NCBI GenBank assembly: GCA_037903355.1
Contig: JBAJFE010000002.1
Span: forward strand, 353,482 to 417,481
Source: Trichuris trichiura
Taxonomy: Eukaryota > Nematoda > Enoplea > Trichinellida > Trichuridae
Direction: 5' to 3'
DNA: 64,000 nucleotides
In this document: positions 1 to 14,700 of the stretch, in pieces
Layout: the number at the start of each line of letters is the position of its first letter
How positions within the stretch are numbered: position 1 is the stretch's first letter
Position numbers and translations under genes: made by a program
Notes under the pieces: generated by a model
Database searches by the model: none
What the model saw: only the letters and a program-made list of their open reading frames with translations
What the model was told of the DNA's origin: nothing

Positions 1-180
1 TTATTTTGAGCCTATTTGTCCGTCGCTACCATCAGAAAAGAGCGGGGTGATCACATGAAAGCGATCTGCTCCCGCTTCCAGGACCGACGTATAGGGACAG
101 TGCCGTCCGGTACGGAATCCCCTGTGTTCTTACTGCGGGAGCTTAGATGACGCTTGGCTAATTGATTTGTTAATACCACT

Positions 181-2045
181 GTGCTACTGTCTGGCTCTGA
201 ACTTGTTAGTAACGGATGTAAATTTCTACAGATGGCAGAAGCAAAAAAGAAATGTAGGCAATACAACGTCGAATATCTAAGATACGGTTTTATACCGTCA
301 CCCTCAAATTCGCAGCAACCATTTTGCTTGATCTGTGAAAAGGCTTTTGCGAATGAACTGATGAAGCCTTCAAAATTAGTAAAACACCTGAAAACGATGC
401 ACGGTGACTAGTCCAATAAAGACCTTTCTTACTTCCAATCTCTTCAAGATAACTTCCAAAAGCGACCTAAATTGCCAGGGATTTTTTCATCCGCATCAAG
501 ACGAAACACCGACGGATTGCGCGCGTCCTATAACATCTCCCTCTTAATCGCGAAATCTGGAAAGCCGTAAGCCATCGGAGAAGAACTGATACTGCCGGCT
601 GTTTCGGAAGTGCTGCGTACTGTGTTGCGCATTCCTGCAACTGAAATAATTAAAAAGATTCCCTTAAGCAACAATACGGTGCAGCGACGTATTGATGAAA
701 TGAGCGCTGATGTGGAGAATACGCTCTGCAACCTCTTGAGAACAGAGGAATTTTCTTTACAGGTGGATGAGTCGACGTTGCCACATAACGAAGCGCTGCT
801 GCTGGCCTATGTTAGGTTCATCAAGGAAGGCAAGTTAGTTCAGGAGTTACTCTTCGCAAGAGAACTGCTGACTGACACTAGAGGAGAATCAATATTTCGT
901 ACTGTAGAAGACTTTTTTAAAGAGAAGGAGATACCACTAACGAACGTAATCGCTGTCGCGACGGATGGAGCCCCGTCAATGCTTGGACACCATCGCGGGT
1001 TCCTTTCGTATCTAAAAGAAAAGGTACCGGATTTGCTGGCCGTGCACTGCGTAATTCACCGGCAACATCTGGTGGCGAAGCGGCTCAGTGACAGACTGCA
1101 CCGTTCGCTGCAGTACGTGATCACTGCGGTTAATAAAATCAAAAGCAGTGCCTTGAGAGAGAGAGAGAGAGAGAGAAATTGTTCAGCCGACTGTGCGAAG
1201 AAAATGAAGATTTTAACCGGCTCCTGCTTCACACAGAAGTACGCTGGCTTTCAAGGGGCGCCTGCTTGAGCCGCTTCTATGCCCTTTTTGACACCGTCGT
1301 ACGGTTTCTCAAAACTGAGGATACGGAATTACGCGACATCGTGGAGAAATCGAGAGCTGACATAGCTTACATGTCGGACCTCTACTTAAAGTTTAACGAG
1401 ATGAATTTGCAGTCGCAAGGAGATCAACTGAATCTTATCAAGACCAAGACGGTTGTAAAGGCTTTCATCGACAAGCTTTCCATTTTCCGCCAAAACCTGG
1501 GGCGCGGAGAGTACCGCCAGTTCCCTAACCTTGACGACCTCAAGAAGAATGGCGGCCTCCCTGATGATGTCATACGCTCCTTCTGTGACCATCTCAGCAT
1601 GCTCCATGAGAACATGTGCGAAAGGTACAGAGATATTTTGTCCATGACGATACCGGACTGGGTTTTGGACCCGTTTACATGCCTCGCCGAGGTTGAAGTG
1701 GCTTACCAGGAAGAGCTCATTGAGATGCAAGCCAACGAGGAGCTGAAGCCCAAGATGAAGGGCGGCTATACCAGTTTCTGGCTGCAGCAGGAAATCAGAC
1801 AGCTGTATCCCAGGCTATGGAACGTAGCTAAGAAGTTCCTCATCCCTTTTCCGTCGTCCTATTTGGTTGAACGCGGATTTAGTGCGGTAACGGACCTTCT
1901 CGGAAAAAAAGAAACCGCTTACAGATAGTTAGGCGAGGCGACTTGAGATTACTTCTGACGGCTATCGAGCCGGACGTGGATAAATTATTAGCATTGCACC
2001 AGACCCCAACCGTCGCACTAAGTGAGGTAAGATCAAGCCGCTGTC
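181..2045 (+). pseudogene. hAT transposase, ZBED5/SCAND3-like, broken
   Basis: This is a degenerate cut-and-paste transposase of the group domesticated in vertebrates as ZBED5/SCAND3. In order it shows a BED-type zinc finger (CLICEKAF... with two His, about 325-405), a conserved segment NTDGLRASYNISLLIAK, the RNase H-like core ([25 protein letters not shown] at about 955-1075), and the C-terminal hAT dimerisation region (SSYLVERGFSAVTDLL; LRLLLTAIEPDVDKLLALH). Breaks are TAG at 409-411, TAA at 568-570, a frameshift at a GA microsatellite near 1156-1177, and another after 1925. It cannot encode an active enzyme. Confidence 0.85.
1156..1177 (+). repeat. (GA)n microsatellite inside the transposase
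   Basis: An uninterrupted run of GA dinucleotides sits exactly where the transposase changes reading frame. Slippage at this run is the simplest cause of the frameshift. Confidence 0.8.
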
Positions 2046-2729
2046 GTCTTGCTCCGAGGAAATATTGAATTTAGATTCATTGTTGCGCAGCACTGAGAAC
2101 AACATCGCAGCCTCACTTACAATTTGCGCTACCATTGCTAACAGCCCGAAAAATTAAGGAAGAGGAAACCCAATGCCGCGCTTGTACTCTGAATGCTCCC
2201 TGATCTGCAGTTAGCCGGCTTAAGTCCAGTAATACGAAAAGAACGCCTTCAGTGCCAAATAAAGAATTTATGGCGTTAACGGCTTCGAATATCGCTAGGA
2301 GCATTCGCCGTATATGGCAGCTGGCTGGCTTCCTTACTAGCCATTTTGCTCTAGTGTAGAAAAGAAATTCAGCGTCGACTTCGCATCGCCAGGTTTTCCA
2401 GCCATTAATCGCACACTCAACTTTCACAGCGCAAACCATGGGGTCCTACTTGCGGCTGACAAGATCCGCAGGTTAATAAGGTTTTTAAAGATGGCCCGGC
2501 TTAACTGTTTTTTCTTTGGCAAATACGGTAGGCAGCGAAATCAATTCTACATTCTGCCGGCTCTTTCAGGTGCTGAACTACTTGTACAAATTGACAACAA
2601 CCTAACCACAGTAGGCGCACCTGAGGATAACAGAAGCAGGAGAATTACGTTGTGGGGAAGGACGGGGGGCTCCGGAGAGTTGAAGGTCGCGAAAGGGGGC
2701 CCTGGCTCAAAAAAGGTTGGGAAACACTG

Positions 2730-5554
2730 CATAAGAGTATCGATAACTCCATTAGATACTTGTCCGTTGAATAGTTTTCTGGCTGCGTACAGGTTATTTG
2801 AAGTTATGCATGTAATGAGATTGAGTGCAGTTACAACTGCAGAATAGCAATTGAGGTGTTGTCTATGGGAAGATCATGCCTTTTCACTGATGAAAGTTGC
2901 CTCAAATACTTTGCGAGGTTTAGGCTAACAATGCGGAAATCAACAAGCTTGAGCCGTTGATATTAAAAATTCTTCATGACGATCTTAAACTGGAGGAAGT
3001 GCTCAGTTTTATAATCCCGACGGAACTTTTAGTTCGTATTTTCGAAGATAATAAATACACGACATTTGAAACGCGGTTTTACTTTACTTTATCCCCACAC
3101 GTCCCGTTTGATACTTACTGAGAACGGATGTGGAGCTCTCAGGACGTACCCGGTCCTGTCGTCAGCATGGAAGGCAAAGAGAAGCACCTATTATTCTTTT
3201 GATAAAGCATCACTACGAAACTCCATATTCGTAGTTTTGATGCTTTTATCAGTTCTTTTGTTAAGAACTGGTTAACGCAGTTATGCTTGAAAATGATTTT
3301 TGGAACAACGAACGACGGTAAAGTTCAGTGAAGACAAAAAATTAGGACTAGCATAGTACCCGGTTGGGTATTTATAGTGACTGAGAAATAAAAGTGATTG
3401 ATTGCTTCTGCTCACACTCAGTTTAGCTTAACCCTGACAGTTCATCTCTGTTGTTCTGTTTTACAACTTTGCTTTCTTTGCTCAAAACAGTCACGCTTGC
3501 TGACGACCGTTGCATCATCATTAAGGGTGAATAGAACTGATTATCAAATACACTTTCCGTTTGCGGAGATTGCTAAACGTCGGTGCATTTTACTGGATTT
3601 GTCAGCACGTTGTAATCTGTTCATTCAGTAGACAATGCTCTTATAAATGGCAATTTCCAGTTCTCCTGCTGGTCTACATTTAGAATTCACATTTGCTTGT
3701 TGATATAACTTCAAGGCCGCTCCAGGTAACGTAACATCTAGGCACGTAGTTGTCGCTTTATTGTTTGTTTGACACAATATGGAAGCGTTCATATCGTAAA
3801 CAGTTAGCATATACAGGTCAATTCCGTGATAAGGAACGCTCTCGCAGATGTCTAATATTTCAACATTTTTTGAGACCGTGGGAGGTATCGAAACTTTTTA
3901 GGAGGTTGAGTAAATCTGCTTAGCAGCTTCAGTCGTCGTCCCGCGAATTAGCGATAGGTACTATGAGTTAAGTGATACGTCATAGGAAACAGGAGGTCGG
4001 TCGCAAAAGAAATGTTGAAATAGTTGGTTGCAGTGATTAACCACAGTTTCCATTATCACTCAGACATGGTAAAAAACATGTATCTTCCTTCATCATTACA
4101 GACAGGTATTTGTCCACCATTCAAGCTTCAAACCATTGCGACAGCAGAACAGGTAACGTAAAAATAACGATTTATGCAAGTTCGACCGTCATATAACGTT
4201 TGAAATGTCTCGACAGGTTTCGTTACTGCGTGAATGATCACGACTAACACAAAACTGAGAATCTGTCGCGCAAGACACATAACGGAGGCTTGAGGCGATG
4301 TAGGCATGTACTTGAAGTTAAATGGGTTAGAAGGTCACACCAGTGATTTGCGGCCGCCGAGCGTTGCGCGGAAGCCGGCGCAGTAGACTAAAATAATTTG
4401 ATCTTCACCGGGATGAGTTCTTTAAGGTAACGATGGAGTACATAGCAGGAGCATGGACAGAGGGCTGCCTGTAGCAAAAAGTTGAGTGAAACGGTGAGAG
4501 CCAGTATAAAATGGCAAACTATCTTATGCCTGAAGGGAACCAGGTATGAATGCAAACTCGCTCCCCCTTGAAAATTTGCCTTCAGCGCATGTCACATCAA
4601 GCTTCTTTATTTCCGTTTTCCTGTCAACTCTGGCAAGCAGTTTGTGGTCTTAAAAAGGCCGGCTTTCTTTGCCGGTTTTGATGCTATTGTTAGCGTCTCC
4701 CTAAGAAGAAACCGCAATTCTTGCTTGATTACTTTCTGGAACAACCTAACCGCCTAGAGCAATCAGCATCAGTTTCTACGGTGAAGTAAACAAACACCGT
4801 AAAGTTTCTGGAACTTTCATATGCCTGAGTTTCCTGCAAACGCTATTAGGAGGGTTAACGTTAGCGTAACCCTACAGCAACCTGCTGCTTTCGTTTTCAC
4901 CTATTCTCACTTTCTGATATGTGGTTCACAGGACCAGTTGCTCTTAGGTTCACGCAGATTAAGTTGCAGTTTTTGAAGGGTCACCTTGTGAAACTGACAT
5001 TTCAGAAGCAATTTGCAGGGACTTAGCTGTACAGTAAACTTGCGTTCCAGTAGTACTTGAATTTTTGTAGAGCAGTTGGACTATGCTGCTCTTCGTTGGT
5101 TATTAAGGAGTGAGCGGGACTTGCACAGTGTGCATAACTGCGGGTCATTCAAAGAGCATGGAAGCGGTGGAACTTGCGCGTTGGAAACGATAGAGGCAGC
5201 AGTGCGCTAGGGTGGTTTTAGTGGAACGTGTATTGTTTTTTCTTTTTTCTTTCTTCGTATTGTTCAACTCTTTTCCTTCTGTCTACTTTTGTGCAAGCAT
5301 TAGGCGTTGTTTATCACGTTTCGCTTTTTAAGCACTGGGTGCATTGTTACGTATGACAATTTTTCCTTTCGCTTTTTCATGTATCTTCAGTTTGCAGTGA
5401 CTAGTGACTAACTAATTTTTGGATTGTTGAAGGCACTTCATGGTCAGTCTGACTAACGGAGTAAGAGAGTTCTGTGTTCTGACCTACGGACAGAGCCATA
5501 TCTTGACATCCGCTGGCAGCGACATCAACGTTTGGTTGGCATAGTTAGCAAAGA
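2730..5554. other. Unassigned region upstream of DUOXA
   Basis: No recognisable gene or TE was found in about 2.8 kb between the hAT end and the first DUOXA exon. Small hairpins occur, including arms at 3201-3219 and 3228-3250. Short open frames here resemble nothing I know. Promoter elements for the downstream gene probably lie in the last few hundred bases, but I see no clear TATA box or trans-splice signal. Confidence 0.5.
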
Positions 5555-5719
5555 ATGGTAGAAGGATGGTTTAACGCCTTCAGAGAATTCGGAGGGCCAA
5601 CGTGGTATGGCGATCATCGCACACCAGTGGTGATAGACTTTACTATCACACAAATAGCCGTTATCTTCTCTGTTTTCCTGACGACGTTTCTCATTATTTT
5701 TCCTGGCATACGCCGCAGA
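5555..5719 (+). CDS. DUOXA exon 1
   Basis: ATG at 5555 opens 55 codons containing [15 protein letters not shown], the first membrane segment ([18 protein letters not shown]) and PGIRR, the hallmark after TM1 in this family. It ends in phase 0 at a strong donor, GTAAGT at 5720. An earlier upstream exon cannot be excluded, but this ATG fits the length of the family's N terminus. Confidence 0.85.
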
Positions 5720-8700
5720 GTAAGTAATAGCTTTCTTATTTTGGGAAACAGTTTCCTTCGTAAGTTCACGTCACTAGCAGCGTGAATCATTCACGAGGGA
5801 AGGGTGAAACTATTATATCGCAGTACGAAAACTTGGGTCTAAACAAATGCACTAAACTGAAAATAAACGACGGTTGTGAGGTTTAAACTGTATACTTGTC
5901 TTTCATTTTTTGAGATAAGCTGCATTTCTAGTACGGGTAATTGGATTTTCTAAATGAAACTTCTTGGTACGGGACTGTAGATTTTCATGTTAAGCTGTTT
6001 CTTTTACGGAATGCATGTCCCGTTGAAAAACTTTTAATTCTCTGGACATTTCGGGTCAATCGTAACCTGTCTTCAGCGGTATTAAATAGATGTCAATTTT
6101 TCGGTGGGACACGCATTCCGTAAAAGAAACAGCTTAACATGGGTAATTGGAGAATCTTTCAGTTGCTCCCCTGAACCGTCATTGACTGTTATTTCTCGCT
6201 GTTATTCTTCCACTACGTACTTACTGGGACGCTGTGAGTAGTCAGTTTAGGTAAATCATTTCCAGAAGAGGGGACCGAACAGCTGCACCTACAAATATCA
6301 TGAATTTTCTTGTCTGTTTAATTCAGTAATTCTCACGGTGGGGCACGTGCTCCAGCGGAGGGGCCTTTTTGAAGTCCAGGGGGCGCAGATCGCTAAGGGG
6401 ACCCTTTTGGTCTGTGAGGGCATATGCCCCACCTGGACGACCGTGTTGAAATGCATAGGAAGGTATGGCTTGCGGGTTATATTTTGCACCTCTCTGCCTA
6501 AGAGAAGCTGCATGCTGTTGCGCCCCGCAATTCTGATTGGCTGGAAGGGATGACTGGGGGAAGCCGGCTCAGAGGTGAGAAAGTAAATGTTCGACGCACT
6601 ATCTGGGAAACTCTTTTCCTACGGAACTTTGTGCAGCACTTGCATTATGACGTCCCGGCTACCCTCCGTCCTCCCATCCAGCCAATCAGCGCGCTCGAAA
6701 TCGACTAATCAGAATTGGGGGGCCCAAACGCTCGGAAACGTTTACAGGGGGCCCTGGCGACCCTGACTTTGAGAAACACTGGTTTAATTCGTAGGAACCA
6801 GAGTTGCTGCCGCTTATATGGGCGATAATATTTCGTATTCTTGTTTTTGTTATTAGGAAGACCTATTAAAGCGTCTTAGGTCGTCTAGGTAGCAGAGGTA
6901 TCGAATTACTGGCTCCTTAAGTTCAAACAAGCAAACCGCATGACATGCTCTTTCAGTCGTCCATCATTACTTCATTTCAAAGCTCTTTTTCCTAGTGCAG
7001 CCGGTGAAAGACACCAGAAACTGACGTCACCGCAATTTTCCTTCAGCAGCAAGTTTTTGTAAAATTTTAGCTGACGTTCAATCTTCATTCGCAAACGAAG
7101 CATCCTTTGGCTCTTTCTGGTAGGCTTTTGAGGAAAGATTGCATGATGAATAGCTGAAAGGATACTGGTTAAGGACCGGTAAGTCTCAACGGAAGAAAGC
7201 AACTAGTTTATGGACAAGAATCTTATGCCAAACTTTTCTCATAAGCGACCTTAGCGTTTTCTGTCTCTGTTCCTTCGTTTTCTGTTGCGCAGTAGCAATT
7301 GAATGTCTTCTATTCCAATTGCCTTAAGTTTTGGGCAACTTGACTGCCTCTACTAGCAGGAGTGGATAAAATATTAAAGTGCGTCTTTCAAGTTTTCTCC
7401 ATTAAACTACCAAAATACAGTCGGCTTTCGGTATCTGCGGTTAATTCGTCTAAAATTTTGAGCGTTTCACCGCGTTATATAGAAAAGGCCAAATAGCTTA
7501 TTTTCTGGCCGCGTATTTCGTCCTGCCCCCTTGAATTCCTTCCGGAACCGCTGTCATACCTAGCGATCCTTCGAAGCTTGGTACTACAGAATCTAGCTAC
7601 GAGATAAGGACATCAATGGGACTGCGTTTGTCCAATGGGGTTAGCCATCACAGTCCAGGCCGTTAGATACAAGAAAGGATGCAAATAAAATGCTCTTTCT
7701 TTAAACGCTTGGGAATCACCTTGCTTTAATGAGCTAAGCGATGTACTGGTACGCGGGATGGGTACAGAGCAGGGGAAATATAAAATACATAGGCGCACTA
7801 AGCAGAAATAGTGAACATCACACAGAACACATGCACATACAGCAAAACGTCTACGGCAGAAACGTTTGGGGCGTCATGAATCAATTTACCACTTTCTGTA
7901 GGGGGCGCAGATCCCCTTGAGAACGGCCAGTCCTAAGGTTTCTTGAACTTGTTGGTAGCAAAACTTCTCGCCTTAAAATGTTAGGCTCCGCAGCTGCCGG
8001 AGCTTTATTTAAAAACATTGTTATACGGAACTGTTTCTCCCTTTTCTTCGCTTCATCGATAAATCTTGTAGCGGCTTCAACAACGCCGTTATTCCTCTTG
8101 TAACCATGACGCCACGTTCCATGAATGGGATAGTATTCAGCAATCATATCTTTTAGGATCTGAGCTTGCCGGAAAATACTGGCAAGCTTTTGCAGCGTCC
8201 AATCGGAAGATGTTTAAGCTCCTGTATCTTCCATAACGTCGTTGTCGCTGCCCGTAGGTGATTGCATCAGTTCCTCGAGTTCCTCGTTGGTGAACGGTTT
8301 TCCACAATCTTCTATGTTCTTCCTGATATCGTCTTCTATCATTTCGGAGAAACTCTCACCTCCCAACTCCATGGCATTATTCACCCTGTCAATGACCTTC
8401 CCATCGATGGCACCTAAGTCCTCGCATTCGCTGATTGCGTCTCCCCACAAACGCTTCCAGCAACCACTGACTGTTCTAGGCTTTATCTCGTGTACTGCCG
8501 TGTAAAAGATGACGTCGCCATTTCACGCCTCACAAACCGCGTTGTATAGAATTCGCAGATGACGAAGCCGCGGATAAGGAGGGCTGACTGTATACCGCAG
8601 AAACTATGGCGCATTCTGATAAGGCAGGCAACTATTCTCTGATGCAAATCATGTTCTCTGCGCTCAACGCGTCTTAGCGGAAAGCTTCCCTCACTCAACC

Positions 8701-11700
8701 CTAGGATGGGAAGATCAGGGTGCCAAACATGAAATCCCTTCTGCCTTGTGTTCTGATTGGTTATTTTTGCAAGCGGTGCTTGGTTCATGACTTGGGGTGG
8801 GGGTAGCCAGCATCACGCATAGGATGAAACGTTATCTTAACCAGTACGCACAATAACTGATTCTCGGACCCCACCTTCCGATGCATCTCAACACGACAGT
8901 CCAGGTAGGGCAGGAGCCCGCCACAGCTCAAATGCCCCCCTCTCAAGGGCCTCCCGGTGGAGCACATGCCCCACCGTGAGAATCACTGCTTAGTGCATGG
9001 ATTCTCAAACTTTCCCTCTCCGTCGACCCCCGTGGGGAAATTTTTGCAATACCACTATTCGTAGGAAGATTTTGCAGAAAAGACTTTTATTCCGGTCGTC
9101 TTCGACGGTCTGTCTATCTTCTTTGAAACGCCTTGTCAACTCATAGATAACTGATTTAGATGGTCCAGTACTTCCGTAAACCTGCTTGAAAGACTGAATA
9201 ATTTTCCTGAGCTGTCAACCAAGCTTCGATAGAAAATTGATGTTAGCTCTGACCTGAAAACACAGGTTTTCCATATCATGAGAAAAACGATTACTTTAGG
9301 TGCAGCTTGTATCTCACTGGCGCAGCGTTGGATAAGGCTACTTCGTACAGATCCAAAGATATTGGGGATAAGATTAAACATGTTTTGGCTCATCGGATGG
9401 CGTTTTGTTAGACCCTGCGCCGTCTTTCCGGGAATTTTCCGAACATCCCTCGTATTTAGTGAAGAAAAAAATTCAGCGAACGACTGAGCTAATCACGCTT
9501 GCTCATGACCATAGTGACTAACAAAACCAAAAGTGAATCTGCCTGCTCTAATGATTTCACAGCATCAGGACACCTTTCAATAACTGGACATGCTTTCGCT
9601 GAGGAAAACTGAAAGCGCGTAGACAAGGAAAACCTGCTGCGAATTGGAAATTTAAAATATAAGTTTCCTAATTCACAATAATAAGATTGGGCTCACAGGG
9701 AATGAAATCTTCAGAATACGACTTCGATAACTTGCAAGCTAATTCAACCGTTTCGAGACCAATAGCGCTTTGCATCACCAGCATTTTTTCAACAAGAACA
9801 GCAATGATAAAATGCATAGGTGTGCCGTCGCCTGTGTAAAAAGTAAGCACTCCCACGCCGACCTCTCTGCTCGCCCTCCTGCGCTGGGGATAGTTCTGCA
9901 AAGGTTCCTCTTGTGTGATACCCAACCCCCCTCCCCTGCACAAGGTTCCCGTCACGTCCTGTGCTCTCTCATCGCCCCGTGGGGAGCGATGTCACCCAGT
10001 TTGAGAACCTATGGTCTAGTGGTTAGCGAACGTTTCACTTGAACATTTCTTACTCCAATGAAGGTAGAAATTAGCCGCTTTTCACAGCTCCGCTCATCGG
10101 CAACCTTAACAGAAAGCGTCTCTCTCATTGGGGAATACAGAGATATTTATTAACCTTTCAATTGAACAGTTTCCACTTCCAAGTAGGACTGCATTATATT
10201 TACCTTCAACACCAGGGCCCACTGACTGTCCTAACAAAATTTTTTTTTCATTGAGGAATGCAAACACATTATGCATTGCGCTACGTTTGCGAAAATAGAT
10301 TAAATGTGTACATCACGTAAGCCAGCACGAAACCTTTGGTCATTTAGACAAACGCGCACATCGATGAGGTAATCCTGTCCCCTTGTCGAAGGATGCTTCG
10401 GTAAAACAGCAAGGTCTCAAACTTGAGTTGTAGCTTTAACCGCTCTGTAGGAAGCCGGCGTATAAGACGGTCCTTTAGTGCAGCAAAATACGTTTGTCAA
10501 TCAACCATGGAGCCTTTTGTTGTTGCATTTTTACCTATAGAGATTCAGGAATGGTTTAGACTCCCGTTTTTGAGCTACGCAGGCTCTCTATACAGCTAGC
10601 TCTCTCTACAGGCATACAGTATGGATCAGGTCGCTGAGGAGCCCCATTTACTATTAAGTGTTTACTGATTTTCGGTACAACCATAAGAAGTCCTCATAAT
10701 AAAGTGTCTTTATTACGGAATGAATGTCCCGTTATATGTACACTAAACTTGAATCTCCGGAGCTTTCGGGTCAATCGTTACCCATCTTAAGCAGTCATAA
10801 AATGAATGTAATTTGCGAAGCAAGGCAAACCTTCAATCGTTTTTAGTAATTTAAAACGATAGTTTTAAAGTATTCTGTTGGAGGTTTCTTCTGTGTCCGT
10901 CAGCTGCCACTTCCCTTGTTCCGTATATCTTGTAGCATTTTTTGTGTGTATTTATAGATTTATTTTTCAATTTTCTTCTATCGTCAACTCACGTTTCTTT
11001 TGCATTTTTTTCCTACTGTGCTCCATATTTGTGAATTTGCTTCTTGTTTGCTCCAAGTTATGTGTAGTTTTATCCATTTTCCATTTGCTCAATATTTCTT
11101 AATGACTTGTTTCTTTACTTTTTCCAGGTGCTCTTGTATGTCATCCATTTAGTGAGCAGCAATTGTGGAGTGTGATAATATTCTTGCATAGATCACTTAT
11201 ATCTGCCCCTGGATCGCGGTTGTAAGTCACATTGTGTCTAACATAAAGGGCCACTTTAAGTCTTCGTAAGCGTACGTTACTTTCATAGCATAAGATCCTT
11301 TGGTTAGAGGGCCTGTTTGCAATGCGCCGCGTGTTCCACTACAGCGGAAGCTTGTATCGCGTTTTCCATGGTGACTCTTGGATTCAATATTGGTCTTCTA
11401 CGATGAGCTATTGGGGCGCCATTATTGTGGAGGCTGTTTTGTGCGTTGTTGTAACTATTGAGCTTCTTCGTGTGTTCGTTGAATCTGTGTCACAGAGTAC
11501 TGCCTGTTTCTCCAATGTAAATTCCTGAACAAGTACATTCGATCGCGTAGACTAGGCCTGTTTTTTCGTTTGCAGGAACTTTCTTTTGGCCGTTAGAAAA
11601 ATTGATCTGAGATGGGGAAATTTTTCGAAAAGACCCTGAAACTTAATTTCCTTTCTCACTGGGCAATCTTTTCGCCTAGTCCTACCACGTAGGGAACAAC

Positions 11701-14700
11701 TAAACATGGATCGTGTGAAATGTTTGGTTCAAGAGATTCACGTTTGCGAAGCTTGTACTTGAACACTTGCTCAATAAAAGGTTTAGGACAATCGTTTTTG
11801 TAGAAGGCTTTTCTAATATAGTTAAGTTCTGGCTGAAGATATTCGGGGTCGCATAAATTGATTGCACTATCTATCATTCCGGAGAGGATTCCACGCATTA
11901 CCGATCGTGGATGGTGCGACGAGAAGTTGAGGTACTGGTCTGTCTGTGTGGGTTTCTTACACACTCTGGTTTTAAGCCCTTCGTTTGCGCGAATAATTAG
12001 GGCGTCTAGAAAGGGAAGGGTTTTATTTTCTTCTTTTTCCACTGTGAAGACAATTTGGTTTGGGCGCATGTTGTTGAGGAATTGTAGAAACTGTTCTTCT
12101 TTTCTGACTTTAATAATTAGAAATGTGTCATCTACATACCTTTTAAAAAGGTGCGGGACAATTTGTCTGTCTACAGTTTCGAAAATTTGTCTTTCAAAAC
12201 TATCCATAAAACTTTCTGCTAGGACAAGAGATAAAAAGAGCTGCCCATTAGGACTCCGCTGGATTGCTTGTAGTGCTTGTTATCAAAAGTGAAATGCTTG
12301 CCTTCTTGCATGCCAAAAAAAACCAGCTTGACAATGGGTAAAGGATTTAATTTTATTCTGCTGGGTAGACTTGTGTCTGCATGGAGGAGATTGTGTAAGA
12401 TCTCAAGCGTATCTGATTATTGGGACGCTCGGGAATAACTTTTTTACATCGAAACTAACTAGAATCTCATCTGGTTCCAAGTAGTAGTTTCGTATTTCGT
12501 TGACGAAAGTTTTGCTATTTTTGACAAAGGACGGTTCTCTGCCATTAGGGGTTTTGGTGATCTTTTTTAAATATCGACCGAGTTCACTTGTGGTACTGTT
12601 AATTGTGGAGGCTATGGGTCTCAGTGGGACGCCTGGTTTGTGTACTTTTGGAAGACCTTAGGGCTCGAGGGATCTGAAGTTCGATGCAAACTTAAGATTT
12701 GTTGCTAATTTGGTGATTTCTGGTTTTTTAGTCTCTGTGGCATACGTGATGAGAAGAGATCAAAGAACCTTTCGAAAAGCCTCTGTAGGGTCAGTAGGTA
12801 AAAGTGTATAATTGCTGGTGTTTAAGATAGCTGTCATCTTTTCAATGTAGGTGCTTCTGTCGATTAGAACAATCCTATTCCCTTTATCTGCTTCAGTGAT
12901 AATTCTGTTCGGTTGCCTTCTAAGTTGATGTAAGCAGTTCATCTCGTATCGACTTGGAGTGGTATTGAAGCGGTGGCCTAGGATTAATGTAGATAAATTA
13001 CTCTTAATCTGTGTGGCCTTCTGCGGGTCAACCCAAGATAGGCTGTTTTCAACCGAGGCAGTGATTTCCAGAAAGGGTAGCTTTTTAGCAGTTACTACGA
13101 AGTTCAGTCCTTTTCTGGTATAGTCTTTTCACTTTTACTTAAAGGGGAGGAGCTAAGATTTATTACCGCTGTATTTAGCTTTGACGCAGTTGTTCTTTGT
13201 GGGGCATTTCTGTAAGAATTTGAAGATGTCGTCGGAAATCTGACTCGAAGACTATAAAGTTTCTTTTTTAGTACCTGCTTTTGTGATATGCAAATTGGTT
13301 CTTCTGGCAAAGTCCACGTGTTTTACCAGGGCCTCTTAAATAGTTTTATGTAGTCAGCTTCTGAGGAAACCCAATGTGCTATTGTAGTCTGCTCGCAGTC
13401 CTGCTAGTGTAGATCTGTGGCTCTCTTATAACATTTATTAGTAAAGATATTCCAACTGAAATTAAGAACATCTTGCGTATCACAAAAACAAGTTAGTGTT
13501 GCCGCCGCCGTGGAAGGTCCGTTGGGTGCTCGCTTCGAAGTCTGACTGACTAGGTGGGACGAAGGCCTGACCGGTCAAGATAGACCTAACGACTGAGGTC
13601 TCCGCCAAGGTCGGTCGGATGGAGCGGCTTGCTAACGTAAAGTCTGACCTGACGGGCGGCACACAAAGCGCTGATGACGGGTTCCGGTGAGGCCTGAAAG
13701 CTACGCGATTGACTTTTATGAAATAAACGTTGATTTAATGAACGGGTTTGCCAATCCGCAAAAAAGTGCGTTTTGAAAAACGCACCCCTAGGCCTATGCC
13801 TAAGCCTAGAAACGTTGGGAAAGAAAAAAGAAAAAGTCGCAAAATCAGGTACTAAAAAAGAAATTTGATAACCTTCGAGTCAGATTTCTGACATCTTGAA
13901 ATTCTCACAGAAATGTCCCACAATGAACCACTGCGTCAGAGCTAAATAAAGCGGTGATAAATCTTAGCTCCTCCCCTTTAAGTAAAAGTGAAAAGACTAT
14001 ACTAGAAAAGGACTAAACTTCGTCCTAACTGCTAAAAAACTACCCTTTCTGGACATCACTGCCTCGGTTGAAGACAGCCTATCTTGGGTTGACCCGCAGA
14101 AGGCCACACAGATTAAGAGTAATTTATCTACATTAATCCTAGGCCACCGCTTCAATACCACTCCAAGTCGATACGAGATGAACTGCTTACATCAACTTAG
14201 AAGGCAACCCAACAGAATTATCACTAAAGCAGATAAAGGGAATAGGATTGTTCTAATCGACAGAAGCACCTATATTAAAAACATGACAGCTATCTTAAAC
14301 ACCAGGAATTATACACTTTTACCTACTGACCCTACAGAGGCTTTTCGAAAGGGTCTTTGTTCTCTTCTCATCACGTATGCCACAGAGACTAAAAAACCAG
14401 AAATCACCAAATTAGCAACGCATCTTAAGTTTGCATCGAACTTCAGATCCCTCGAGCCCTAAGGTCTTCCAAAAGTACACAAACCAGGCGTCCCACTGAG
14501 ACCCATAGCCTCCACAATTAACAGTACCACAAGTGAACTCGGTCGATATTTAAAAAAGATCACCAAAACCCCTAATGGCGGAGAACCGTCCTTTGTCAAA
14601 AATAGCAAAACATTCGTCAACGAAATACGAAACTACTACTTGGAACCAGATGAGATTCTAGTTAGTTTCGATGTAAAAAAGTTATTCCTGAGCGTCCTAA

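Larger units (their letters stand above)
1..2729 (+). mobile_element. hAT transposon copy 1 (left end outside window)
   Basis: The right terminus ends in GGGAAACACTG at 2719-2729, which is the reverse complement of a typical hAT terminal repeat (CAGTGTTTCCC). The left terminus is not in the window. From about 1925 to the right end it is the inverted counterpart of 19729-20669 at high similarity over about 800 bp, so both belong to one hAT family and this part is its 3' coding end plus 3' UTR. The transposase is broken, so the copy is dead. Confidence 0.75.

Noticed and set aside
1386..1730. Minus-strand frames inside the first hAT transposase
   Set aside because: They are shadows of the plus-strand transposase.
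10878..11102. Hydrophobic plus-strand frame as a small membrane protein
   Set aside because: T-rich PLE untranslated sequence; the mirrored copy at 16000-16200 does not keep the frame.
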